DNA of 64,000 nt. Origin: Paguma larvata. Taxonomy: Eukaryota; Chordata; Mammalia; Carnivora; Viverridae. The notes under the pieces are model-generated. The model was not told the origin of the DNA. It saw only the letters and a program-made list of their open reading frames with translations, and did not search any database. Both the position numbers and the translations under genes were made by a program. This document shows, piece after piece, positions 20,748 through 58,459 of the stretch (position 1 is the stretch's first letter; each line of letters begins with the position of its first letter). The stretch is taken from assembly GCA_030068075.1 (NCBI GenBank), contig CM057837.1, forward strand, positions 21,421,691-21,485,690, in the 5' to 3' direction.

Positions 20748-20952
20748 AGGCACCTGGGTGGCTCAGTTGGTTAAGCGTCTGACTCTTGATTTCGACTCCG
20801 GTCATGATCCCATGGTTCATGAGCTCGAGCCCCGTGTCAGGCTCTGCGCTGACAGCATGGAGCCTGCTTAGGGTTCTCTCTCCCTCTCCTTCTGCCCCTC
20901 CCCCGCTTGCCGGTGTGCTCTACCTCAAAATAAACAAACGTTAAAAAAAACA
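20748..20952 (+). mobile_element. CAN-SINE, layer B
   Basis: AGGCACCTGGGTGGCTCAGTTGG head. Flanks AAATTCTGTATTAAG and AAAACTGCATTAAG. The last SINE before the ABRAXAS2 3' end. Confidence 0.93.
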
Positions 20953-21040
20953 GAAAACTGCATTAAGTCTCCTAAGGAGAGCCTGTGTGAACCGAGGCGA
21001 GACCTTGGTGGGTGCTGACACAGACATTACAACAGTGGTA

Positions 21041-22767
21041 CCATGATTAAATAACTTTTTATTGTCACATTTAACTGCTTTGTCAGATATACATTGTAGG
21101 TTTCGGTATGGCATAAAAATAAAGATATTTTCCTGAATGTCGAAATCTGAACAGAGGAGATGGCTATGGCACTTAAAAAAACGAAACCCACACCGGTGCT
21201 GAAGCTGGCGGGAGGGAGGCGGCAGCCAGAACGCGCGTGCAGGTCAGGTGGTCTGCAGCGCGTCGGGTCAAACGGCAGTGGTGTGCGGCCAACAGAACCA
21301 GAGAGCGGGAGAGCGCAGAGCCCAGAGCGGACCTCTGGAGGACGGCAGTTTCAGCATTTCGCTTTTCAGGCTACACGGTGTAACTTAGTATTGGGACCGA
21401 AGCTCAGGGAGTCGGCTGGTCTCCAACAGAAAAAAACTACTTTTCCAGAACCCGGATTTTAAGCCTCTTTTAACACCTTCCTTATTCTCACAGGTTTTAA
21501 CTAGTTCACGGGAAAGGCAGTCACGTCCCGAAGCGTTAACTTCGTGGGCTGACCTCATCATGAACGCTGCGTCTTGTCGTTTCCAAACCAGGAGCCTAGC
21601 GCACTCATGACTGCCTTTAGTGGTTTCACACACTCTGGGCAGAACTAGAAAACAAGCAGGAGTTAAATAAAAACATAAGTGCATCCCAAAAGAAAGTCTC
21701 TACATACTCCGCAACTATCCTCCAAGTAGCAATTAAAAAAAAAAAAAAACAGTAAGTATGGTTACTCAGATTTAAAATGAATCTTTATTCACCAGGATTC
21801 CCAAACGGTTTCTCGAATGTCCTTCCTCCACAAATAAACCTAATACTAGGATTTGTCAGAATTGCTAAATGCGTCATATCCCTTACGTACGAACTGGCCG
21901 ACTCCACTGTGTCTGGAGTCCGCTCCTCACGAAACGCAGGTCTGGAGCGTAACTCCTTTCTGTCATCCGCTGCCGAGTGTCCTTCAGCTGGGAGGCCCCA
22001 GAACAGAGACCATAAATGTGGCTAGTGCAACAAAGCAGTCACTGTCATACCCCGAAAGAAAAATAAGTAATTTATTTTATGACATACTTATTTGGATGAT
22101 TACTTACTGGTAATTAGTAACTACATTTTGTTTAAAGGCAACCATTTTAAGTGACAACAGACAACAGGCTAGCAGAAAAGAGTTGAAACGAAGCCCTCTC
22201 TTTCGATCTCACGGAGTCATGCAGACAAGAGAAGGTCCATCCGATTTGTTCCAATCAGGATTCTTGGAATTATCAAAATTTCTTTCTGGCAAAGATGAAT
22301 TTGGCTCATCATAGAAAGAAGGTTCTTTGAAGGCTGCTGCTAAACTCGTTTCCCTTTGAAAAAGTAAATTTCAAGGCATGATAGTGCAAGAGGTAAGGTT
22401 TTGATTTACAGAACATTTATAGACCAATTGTGCTTAGTCTCTAATTTCTCCAATTTATTTTAAAGAACAGAAACTATGTTGATAAGTTTCACTCTGCCTA
22501 AATTTACCAGTACATCCATGAATCGCACCAGAATTAGGACAATTTGATTATCTTAATGATTCTGTCATGAACCCTGCACACTGCGTCTGCAGGGGGAGCC
22601 GGCGGACGTGAGGCTCCTACCAGTTCTGTGCCCGGGGACCCTCCTGTTGGGTGTCCGGGGTTCTGAGAAAGCAGTTCTCCTCCCCCCACCCCAGATCAAG
22701 TCCTCAAAAACCTCTCTCAATAAGCAATGAAGAAAAACCATGCTAAGTGGAGAGCTTCCTGCTTTAG
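21041..22767 (-). other. ABRAXAS2: ABRAXAS2 3' UTR (extent inferred)
   Basis: About 1.7 kb downstream of the stop codon with no SINE, unlike the flanks. On the minus strand it ends near an AATAAA hexamer (complement of 21,058-21,063) followed by an AATCATGG and GT-rich stretch, the best poly(A) signal candidate. Other minus-strand AATAAA hexamers lie at 21,784-21,789 and 22,071-22,076 and could give shorter 3' ends. The limits are inferred, not seen in a transcript. Confidence 0.55.
21058..21063 (-). terminator. ABRAXAS2: candidate poly(A) signal of ABRAXAS2
   Basis: AATAAA on the minus strand in the context GTGACAATAAAAAGTTATTT, about 1.7 kb after the stop. The SINE-rich intergenic DNA resumes just beyond it. 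Confidence 0.5.
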
Positions 22768-51344
<28,577 letters not shown>

Positions 51345-51532
51345 GCCCTGAACTGGGAGGAATTTTACCCCTCGGGGGACATTTGGCAGTGTCTGGAGCC
51401 ATTTTTGGACGTCACAACTTGGAGGAGGGTGCCACTGGTAATTTAGCAGTTAGAGGGCAAGAATGCTGCTAAACTTCCTACCATGCATAGGACCACCCCT
51501 CCCCCCCATGAGGTTGAGAAACCTTGTGTTCT
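51345..51532 (+). mobile_element. MER5A DNA transposon
   Basis: GGGGGACATTTGGCAGTGTCTGG, TTTTTGGACGTCACAACTTGG, GAATGCTGCTAAACTTCC, CATGCATAGGACC and GAGGTTGAGAAACC follow the MER5A consensus end to end. Confidence 0.9.
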
Positions 51533-51554
51533 TTAACCCCTTCCCTGCCCAATC

Positions 51555-52130
51555 TCATTGCAACATAACAACTAAATTGGCCAGGCTAAAATTTAAACTT
51601 AAAATTTTAAACATGTTGCTTCTTGGTCTACGCCCAAACCTTGTAATGACTTGGTTCCTATTACTCATCCGACTTCCTTTCTTGCTACTGCTGCTTTGTT
51701 CATTCTGCTTCAGCTACACTAGCCTTTCTGCCTCCTGGGTATCCCTATCTCCTCCTACCTCAGGGCCTTTGCCCTTGCTGTTCCCTTTGCCTAGAATGCT
51801 CTTCTCACAGATAGTTGCAAGGTTTACTTCTTTTTTTTTAATTTTTTTTAATGTTTATTTATTTTTGAGACAGAAAGAGACAGAGCACGAGTGGGGGAGG
51901 GGCAGAGAGAGAGGGAGACACAGAATGCGAAGCAGGCTCCAGGCTCTGAGCTGTCAGCACAGAGCCCGACGCGGGGCTTGAACTCACAGACCGCGAGATC
52001 ATGACCTGAGCCGAAGTCGGACCGCGCAACCAACTGAGCCACCCAGGCGCCCCAAGGTTTACTCCTTTATCTCTGCTCTAGATGCTCTGATGTGGGACCC
52101 AGACCCACTCTGGCGGGACTTACTATTCTA
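51555..52130 (+). mobile_element. L2 fragment split by a SINE
   Basis: CTGCTTTGTTCATTCTGCTTC, CTACCTCAGGGCCTTTGCCC, TTGCTGTTCCCTTTGCCTAG, GAATGCTCTTCTCACAG, then after the SINE AAGGTTTACTCCTTTATCTC. Confidence 0.8.
51830..52055 (-). mobile_element. CAN-SINE, layer A, inserted in L2
   Basis: Flanked by AAGGTTTACT on both sides (T or C at the following base). Near-consensus. Confidence 0.94.
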
Positions 52131-52659
52131 CCGTACCCAGCTTCTTCCCCAGCTGCAGCTTTCTCGTGGAATTACTCTTAGTATAGTGTCATTGCCTAAG
52201 GTCATTCCTCATTTTCTGGGCAACCAACATCCAATGCCTCATCCGTGTAGATGGATAAAGACTCACCTCCTTCCTTCCAACCTGGGGCAATTCCGAAGGG
52301 TCATCCCAGCTCCAGAGTGCCCTGTAGGGGGAAGAGGTGCTAGCCGAAGAGCTGGTGTAATGTTTCCCCAGTCCAACAACAACGTCCTCCGTCCAGCTCC
52401 TCTGTTTCCCTTCCCTCGCAGGTGGTGAGCCTGAGAACACTTCCTAGGAAACTTCTTTCACGTTCATCTCAGTGTTGGACTCCGCTTCCCTGGGGATAGA
52501 ACCTATGACAACCTGTCGTACGTTTTCACTTAGTGCCACCTGGTCAGAGGAGCCTTCTCTTGTCACCCTAATCGACCGCGGCCCCGGCCCGACCTTCTCA
52601 ATATTCCTTCCCCGACTTCCCTTCCCCTTTCCTACCTATCACCATCCAACACCATCCTT

Positions 52660-52800
52660 ATTTTGTCCGCTTCTCAGCATGTCGTCGCTGTCTCTCCACT
52701 GGCACACTCTGAACTGCATTCAGACAGGGATTCATCTTAGATTTGCTTACCGCTGTGGTCCCAGATTTGGAATGATGCCTGGCACGTAGATATTACCCAA
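52660..52800 (+). mobile_element. L2-like 3' fragment
   Basis: GAACTGCATTCAGACAGGGATTC, CTGTGGTCCCAGATTTGG, ATGATGCCTGGCACGTAG. Confidence 0.65.
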
Positions 52801-53240
52801 CACGTGATTGCATTGCCTCCCAAAATGACCGTTGAGTGAAGGTGGGAGGGTCCCACAGAGGATGGTTGTATTTTATCAGCAGGGGCTAGAGGGGGACGGA
52901 GACAAAGGAAGCTAAGAAGAGGAATAAGCTGATTACTAACAAGGTGCTTTGGGTGGCCTCCCTGAGGAAAAGCTTTGAGATGCAGGAGGAGATGAGAGAG
53001 GAAAGAGCAGGTGGACCAACAGTGTTTTTGGGGAGAAGGAGAAGGAGAAAGAGAAAGGGAGATGAGTGGCTGCAGTGAGAATCTGAACTTTGGGGAGAGA
53101 TGAGAATAAGGAATTTTTAGGGTGTAGTATTGTGTACTGTATGACGTAATTCCTCTGGACTGCCTTCTTATGAAGACCTTCGGCCAAACTTCCATGGCGG
53201 CAGAACACGCCCCTGTGGTGGTTGCGAGGCAGGCCTTAGA
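52801..53240. other. unique intergenic DNA
   Basis: GA-rich stretch at 53,030-53,065. No gene recognised. Confidence 0.5.
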
Positions 53241-53460
53241 GGAGATTACTTGGGCGCCAGTGTCAGGTCTAGCACTTGCCGTGTGAACTGGAGCAATTTC
53301 TCTGTGCCTTGGTTTGCTCCTCAGTAAAAAGAGGATATCGGCGCCTGCCTGATGTGGCAATCTTAAGGATTCAATGAGATAGCATATTGGATGCTTAACA
53401 CAGTCCCTGGCACCCAGCGACAGCCTGCTGAGCGTTAGCCATCTTCTATTGTCAGGAAGT
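53240..53460 (+). mobile_element. MIR
   Basis: CTTGCCGTGTGAACTGGAGC, TCTCTGTGCCTTGGTTTGCTCC, AAAAAGAGGATATCGGCGCC, GGATTCAATGAGATAGCATA, CAGTCCCTGGCACCCAG: near full length. Confidence 0.85.
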
Positions 53461-53521
53461 AGTTGAGAAGATAAAAGAGATCTATAGACTCTGATAAGAA
53501 AGTATATCACCACAATATTCT

Positions 53522-53736
53522 TTTTTTTTTTTTTTTAGTTTTATTAATTTTGAGAGAAAGGGAGAACCAGCTGGGGAGGGGCAGAGGGAGAGAGAGAGAG
53601 GGAGGGAGATTCCCAAGCAGGCTCCATGCTGTCAGCGCAGAGCCCGATGCGGGGCTCGATCCCACCAGCTGTGAGATCATGACCTGAGCCAAGATCAAAG
53701 TCAGACGTTTAACTGACTGAGCCACCCTGGTGCTTC
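53522..53736 (-). mobile_element. CAN-SINE, layer B (left of a pair)
   Basis: Preceded by CACCACAATATTCTT (53,509 region). A partly matching CACTACAATAG lies between the two copies, and the good partner GCCACAATATTCTT follows the second copy at about 53,985. Confidence 0.93.
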
Positions 53737-53751
53737 ATCACTACAATAGCC

Positions 53752-53982
53752 TTTTTTTTAAATATATATATATTTTTTTATTTTTGAGAGAGAGAGAGAG
53801 AGAGAATGAGTGGGAGAAGAGCAGAGAGAGGGAGAGAGAGAGAAGGAGATACAGAATCAGAAACAGGCTCCGGGCTCTGAGCAGTCAGCACAGAGCCTGA
53901 TGCGGCACTCGAACACTGAAGGGTGAGATCATGACCTGAGCCAAATTCAACGCTTGGCCGACTAAGTCACCCAGGCGCCTCT
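53752..53982 (-). mobile_element. CAN-SINE, layer A (right of a pair)
   Basis: TATATATATTTTTTTATTTTTGAG side, (GA)n, head GACTAAGTCACCCAGGCGCCTC. Confidence 0.92.
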
Positions 53983-54164
53983 CGCCACAATATTCTTAAG
54001 TGAAAATGCAACTTGCAAACAATGCAAATAGTAAGATTCCATTTCTATATATTTATCAAAAAAACTCCAATGCGTTTCTGCAGGTGCATGTATGCAAACG
54101 AACGCCACGCTCTGCTATGGTGGCCCTGAAAGAGGAAATAAGAAAGTCCAGTTTCGCTCCGCCC

Positions 54165-54265
54165 CCTGGGTAGTTGAGGAAACTGAGACCTAAAAGGTTT
54201 ACATGAAGTGACTTGCCCAAGGTCACACCTGGTATGGACTAAGTTGGATCGAAGCTCAGGATGGC
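54165..54265 (+). mobile_element. MIR fragment
   Basis: GTTGAGGAAACTGAGACCTAAA, GTGACTTGCCCAAGGTCACACC, the MIR core. Confidence 0.85.
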
Positions 54266-54269
54266 TTGA

Positions 54270-54800
54270 CCCTGTAGCCTGTGATCAGGCAAGAACACGC
54301 AAAGGAAAGGACAGAGTGGCAGCAGGTGTGGAAGGAGAGAAAACCTGGCTAAGTCTCGGAGGCCTCTGTGGAGGAGGCGAGGGGAACGGAGGATAGCTGG
54401 GGCCAGGGAAGGGGCCTAGAGCTGAGCGGCTTGAGGGAGGTCTACTCAAAAGGGGTTGCGGTGGCCCCAGTGAGCTGTGAGCCCCGGCAGCCCCAGGGAA
54501 GGCAGCGCAGTGGCGACAGGCTGGAAAAAATGGCCCTGAGCCCAGAGGCCAAGGGGAGACCGGGAGGAGCCGTGGGCGGAGGGTGTGGGAAGGACAGCAC
54601 GAGGCTGGTGCCCTGTTTCGGCTGGGGGCAGGACGGCCAGGGGCCACGGGAGTGGAGAACCCAGGGAAGAGAGGGTTTGGAGGCGCTGGGGTTGGGGGAG
54701 GAGGCAGTGCAAGAAACGTCTGGTTTTCGACAGGTTGAGTTTAAGATAACAAGGGACGTCTAGGCAGGAAAAGCCTGGAGCTGGGGGGAGAGGATGAAAT
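54270..54800. other. G-rich unique spacer
   Basis: Purine (GGA/GGG)-rich unique sequence. Overlapping stop-free frames on both strands follow from composition and no family is recognised. Confidence 0.5.
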
Positions 54801-54809
54801 CGGAAGTCA

Positions 54810-55010
54810 TTATTAATAAGCACAATGGCCAACATTTACTGAACGTCGCTGTCCATCAGGCTCTGCTCTAAGCTGTTCACGTGCACGGTCTGTTATGTGA
54901 TCTTCCTAACAATGCTCTGAAATAGATCCATTCGAACTCCGTTTTATAACCGAGGAAGCGGAGCTAACCTTTAACGAGCATTTACCATGTGCCGGGCACG
55001 GAGGATTTCA
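54810..55010 (+). mobile_element. MIR
   Basis: AATGGCCAACATTTACTGAACG, GTCTGTTATGTGATCTTCC, TTTTATAACCGAGGAAGCGGAG. Confidence 0.75.
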
Positions 55011-55022
55011 CAGGAATGACCT

Positions 55023-55218
55023 TATTTATTTATTTTAAAGTTTATTTATTTGAGAGACAGAGAGAGAGCGCGCACCCGTGGGGAAGGGGAAGAGGGAGGA
55101 GGGGACAGAGGGTCTTTGCCGACAGCACAGAGCCCGAAGCGGGGCTCGAACTCATGAACCGCGAGATCATGACCTGAGCCAAAGTTGGACACTTAACCAA
55201 CAGGCCACCCAGGTATCC
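55023..55218 (-). mobile_element. CAN-SINE (left of a pair)
   Basis: Head CCAACAGGCCACCCAGGTATCCC. Preceded by AGGAATGACCTTATTTA; partner AGGAAATACCTCATTTA after the second copy. Confidence 0.92.
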
Positions 55219-55221
55219 CTA

Positions 55222-55408
55222 TCTATTTTTTTAAAGTTTATTTACTTATTTTGAGAGACAGAGGGAGAGAGAGAGAGAGAGAGAATCCCAAGTAGACTCT
55301 ACACTGTCAGTGCAGAGCCAAACACGGGACTTGAATTCGCGAGCCATGAAATTATGACCTGAACTGAAATTGAGATTCAGACGCTGAACTGAGCCACCCA
55401 GGTGCGCC
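55222..55408 (-). mobile_element. CAN-SINE, layer B (right of a pair)
   Basis: Tail TTAAAGTTTATTTACTTATTTTG, GA tract, head CTGAGCCACCCAGGTGCGCC. Confidence 0.92.
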
Positions 55409-55409
55409 A

Positions 55410-55562
55410 GGAAATACCTCATTTAATGCCACAGGTACTACTATTATTGTATAAGGATGGGCAAACTGAGGCCCTGAGAAGTTAAAGAACTTGCCTATAG
55501 TCACACATGATAGGATCAGGGCTCAAAATCTGAGTCCAACTCCAGAGCCGCCTGCCTACCTC
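55410..55562 (+). mobile_element. MIR fragment
   Basis: GGATGGGCAAACTGAGGCCC, GAAGTTAAAGAACTTGCC, AGTCACACATGATAGGATCAGG. Confidence 0.85.
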
Positions 55563-55583
55563 CCTTTTTAAAAGACTGACTTA

Positions 55584-55797
55584 ACCGGATGGCTCAGTTG
55601 GTTCAGCAACTGACTTCGGCTCAGGTCATGATCTCGCGGTTCATGGTTTCGAGCCCCGCTTCAGGCTCTGTGCTGACAGCTCAGAGCCTGGAGCCTGCTT
55701 CAGATTCTGTGTCTCCCTCTCTCTCTGCCCCTGCCCTGCTCATGCTGCGCCTCTCTCTCTTTCAAAAATAAATCAACATTAAAAAAAAATGTTTAAA
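55584..55797 (+). mobile_element. CAN-SINE, layer A, 5'-shortened
   Basis: Begins at CCGGATGGCTCAGTTGG without the GGGGCGCC start. Flanks AAAAGACTGACTTAA and AAAAGGCTCACTTAA. Confidence 0.92.
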
Positions 55798-55799
55798 AG

Positions 55800-57480
55800 G
55801 CTCACTTAAGAGCAGGTGCTGCCGGGAAACCAAGGAGGGGTTTTCAAGAAGGGTGTCCTAAGCAGTGTTGACCACTACAGACGATCGAGAAGGTAAAACC
55901 TGGAACTTGACCCTTGGTTCGCCAATTGGGAAGTGTTTGAGAACTCTTAAAAGCGCAGTTTCGGAGAAGCTGGAGGTAAGCTGGTTTCCAGGCTGCAGTG
56001 ATTGGCAGCATGGGGGGGGGGGGGAAGGAGGCAATCCGGAGTACTCCAAGAGCCTCCCCCTGCCTACGTAATGGGCACCTGGTGAGAGAGACTGTGTTCC
56101 TTGGCACATTCCACCTTCTCCCTGGTGCTGGGCAGCTCCACTCAGGATTGGGCTTCTCTACCCTTCAGTGAGAATCCTGTTCCCCTGGGCGATCAGAGGC
56201 GGTGCCCCACACAGCCGTCAGGACTAAGCAGCCAGAATAACTCTGGAGCCACAGAAGGAGCTCTGTATAAACAGAGGGCTTTTCCAGGGCTCCCTACCAA
56301 CAACGGTTTATAGCATTCATCACACACAGCAAAAACATCTTAAGGGTTGGCAAGACACCAGATTGAAGATGGCCTTATCTTTCATGGATTCTTCTTAATT
56401 AGAACCTAAAACTTTTTAAGACTTAGTCATATTCAAACTTGCTTTCTCGAGCATCTAGAGTCTACGAAAGATCAAAACAACCATTTGCCCAGGGCAGTAC
56501 TAAATGTCTGTGGCATCTGGTGGTTTTATTATACTGTAATAAGGTTACTTACGTTCTTTCTTGAGTTCTTTAATCACCATACACACGGATCGCCATCTGT
56601 CTTTTACTGTGTTCTATCACCAGCCGTTGCTTGAAGACCTTGGAACATCTTGTATCGGAGAAGATAGATGCACATTCGGTCCTAATTGGGGGTTTCTGTG
56701 AACTGGAGAGGCAACCGGTGATGCTGTTTACCTCTAGGGACTTATTGGACTTCTGTCTGCTAAGTCAACAGAAACGTAGCCTAGGAAACATTCCATTTGG
56801 TTGGAAGGCAGCCTCATTAAAAGCCTTTGAGAGCCTGGCCTAGGACATTTGACTGTCGGTAGTTCATGGCTCCTACAGAGACCCCCTCAGACCTTTGGCC
56901 CATAAGATTTCTCGCACCATACAGCAGAACTCCCAATGGTAAGTCACACCAAGAGGCAGAGGGATCTCGAGTTCATTGGTTGGGAGCAACCTGGTATAAC
57001 AAGTCACGGTCTATTTCAGGCGTGGTGCAGGCGAGGAAGTTGAAACACACAAAGGTTAGGAGTCTCGGATGAGATCAGGTGCCTGACTTGAGACACGGCG
57101 AAGACAGGTATCTGGGCATCTTGACTCCCAGCACTTTCTTCCACAACGCTCTGCTCCTCATTTTTGGAATATTTTTGTTGGGGGGGGTGTCATAAGGGAT
57201 TCATTTATCTGGGCATAAATTCCCAGGTCCACCAGCGACGTCAAGTCCCAAGAGGGTAGAATGCTATTTATGAGGCAGAATCCCAGCTACAAATTAAATT
57301 AGCTTTCTGACCAGGAAGCCAAATAATGCCGTCGGCTGTCCCATCTACTTTCTAGATCTGACCACGAGGTGGATATATGAGGTGATTTGTGCGTTTGCAG
57401 TGAGCAGTAATGGCCTCATCCATTTAGTGGGGTTTTCCCACTTGCGGCCTTTTCCCAAAAGGCAATACCTTGAATAGTTC
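55800..57480. other. intergenic spacer, mostly unassigned
   Basis: Contains a poly(G) run (GGGGGGGGGGGGG near 56,011-56,023) and a G-run near 57,180. The part at 56,560-57,110 may be an old retroelement but I cannot assign it. No gene recognised. Confidence 0.4.
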
Positions 57481-57641
57481 CATTAAAAAAAATGCAGCTG
57501 AGAAACTTTAAATATCTAATTGCCTTTATTCAAAGATTCATGAATCAGGCAACATCCCACGTAGCAAGGAGAAGGGAGCTCTGAGGAGTTGTACAAAACG
57601 GAAGGTTTTTATAGGCCGGAGGTGGGACTAGTAAATTAGGA

Positions 57642-57730
57642 ATGGATTATTTCAACATCTCCAACTAATGTAACATTGACTGTCAACTATACTTCAATAA
57701 AATAATAATAATTTAAAAAGTGGATTATTT
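57642..57730 (+). mobile_element. very short LINE-1 3' tail insertion
   Basis: ACTGTCAACTATACTTCAATAA, AATAATAATAATTTAAAAAG between two copies of TGGATTATTT. Reads as a severely 5'-truncated L1. Confidence 0.7.
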
Positions 57731-57847
57731 TAGCTAAGGTCACCTTCCCTTAAGGGAAAGGAGTGGGTCTTATCAGGCGGATTACCTCACTAGTGCCCAC
57801 CAGAAAATTCCAGACTGATTGGTTTAAAATTCCACTCCTGGGAGGGG

Positions 57848-57950
57848 GTGCCTGGCTAGCCCAGCTGGTAGAGCATGCCACTCTTGATCTCGGGGTTGTT
57901 AGAACCCCACGTTGGGTCTAGAGATTACTTAAAAATAAAAATCTTAAAAA
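57848..57950 (+). mobile_element. older CAN-SINE, layer C
   Basis: GGGGGTGCCTGGCTAGCCCAG, GGTAGAGCATGCCACTCTTG, GGTCTAGAGATTACTTAAAAA. Flanked by AAATTCCACTC on both sides. Confidence 0.93.
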
Positions 57951-58303
57951 AAAAAATTCCACTCTAGGGAGAGGCTGAAGCCGCAGGTAAGTTGGGTATT
58001 ATCCCAATGAGAATTAGCAAAACTGACTCCATTTTAGACCTTTCTTTTTCACAGTCCCTTACAAACAGCAGTCCCCAAATGTGGTGGCGCTTAGGCGGGC
58101 ACCTCAGAAAGGGGGTGCATCTGACTCTGGTTGGAGGAGCCAGAGAGGGAGGCGAGACCCAGTCTCTCCAAGCCTGGTCGTGGGAATCTGCACTCAGGGC
58201 CAGAGCAGAGCTGAAGGAGCGGAGCCAGGAGCAGTAGAGTGGGCGGCCTCCCGCCGCCTAGAGGCGCCGTCCACAAGTTCCGCTCTGTCCGTGCTTCGTC
58301 TCT

Positions 58304-58459
58304 ATGGCGGCCCCAACGGCCCTCTGGGTCGCGGAGCGGGATGAACTCTGGCGCGGGCGGCGGCGGTGGCGGCGGCTGTGCTGGGGCCGCGGTGCAGTCC
58401 CGAGGGGGCAGTCCCGGAGGGGATGGCTTTGCCCCGTCGGCGCTGGGGACTCGAGAGCA
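58304..58459 (+). other. overlapping upstream ORF in the EEF1AKMT2 5' leader (first part)
   Basis: ATGG at 58,304 lies 37 bases before the main start, in the +1 frame relative to it. After splicing of exon 1 to exon 2 the frame reads 52 codons, then TTG GGA TGC TGT CTA and TGA. This gives a 57-residue peptide (starts MAAPTALWVAERDELW) whose stop lies inside the main coding region. It would lower translation of the main frame if the mRNA starts upstream of 58,304. Confidence 0.45.
58341..58459 (+). CDS. EEF1AKMT2: EEF1AKMT2 coding exon 1 (residues 1-39)
   Basis: Starts MNSGAGGGGGGGCAG and ends DGFAPSALGTREH across the junction. Donor GTGAGT at 58,460. The ATG at 58,341 has G at -3 and A at +4, a fair Kozak context. 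The Gly run at residues 5-11 is GGC/GGT-rich. An overlapping upstream ATG at 58,304 is in another frame (see findings). Confidence 0.92.

Larger units (their letters stand above)
57490..58060. mobile_element. probable old LTR-type repeat, unassigned
   Basis: GCTGAGAAACTTTAAATATC, TTGCCTTTATTCAAAGATTCATG, GGAAGGTTTTTATAGGCCGG and, after a SINE, TTAGCAAAACTGACTCCATT look like an old long-terminal-repeat sequence. No coding part. Name not assigned. Confidence 0.35.

Noticed and set aside
21160..21462. 100-codon frame on the plus strand near the ABRAXAS2 3' UTR end
   Set aside because: It is antisense to the 3' UTR, composition is unremarkable and no family is recognised.
51463..51981. 172-codon frame on the plus strand
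   Set aside because: It consists of L2 and antisense SINE sequence joined by an insertion.
52737..53513. 258-codon stop-free stretch on the minus strand
   Set aside because: It crosses a MIR and an L2-like fragment in antisense, and no protein family is recognised.
54285..54763. Overlapping 120-131-codon frames on both strands
   Set aside because: They come from a GGA/GGG-rich purine stretch and are low in complexity.
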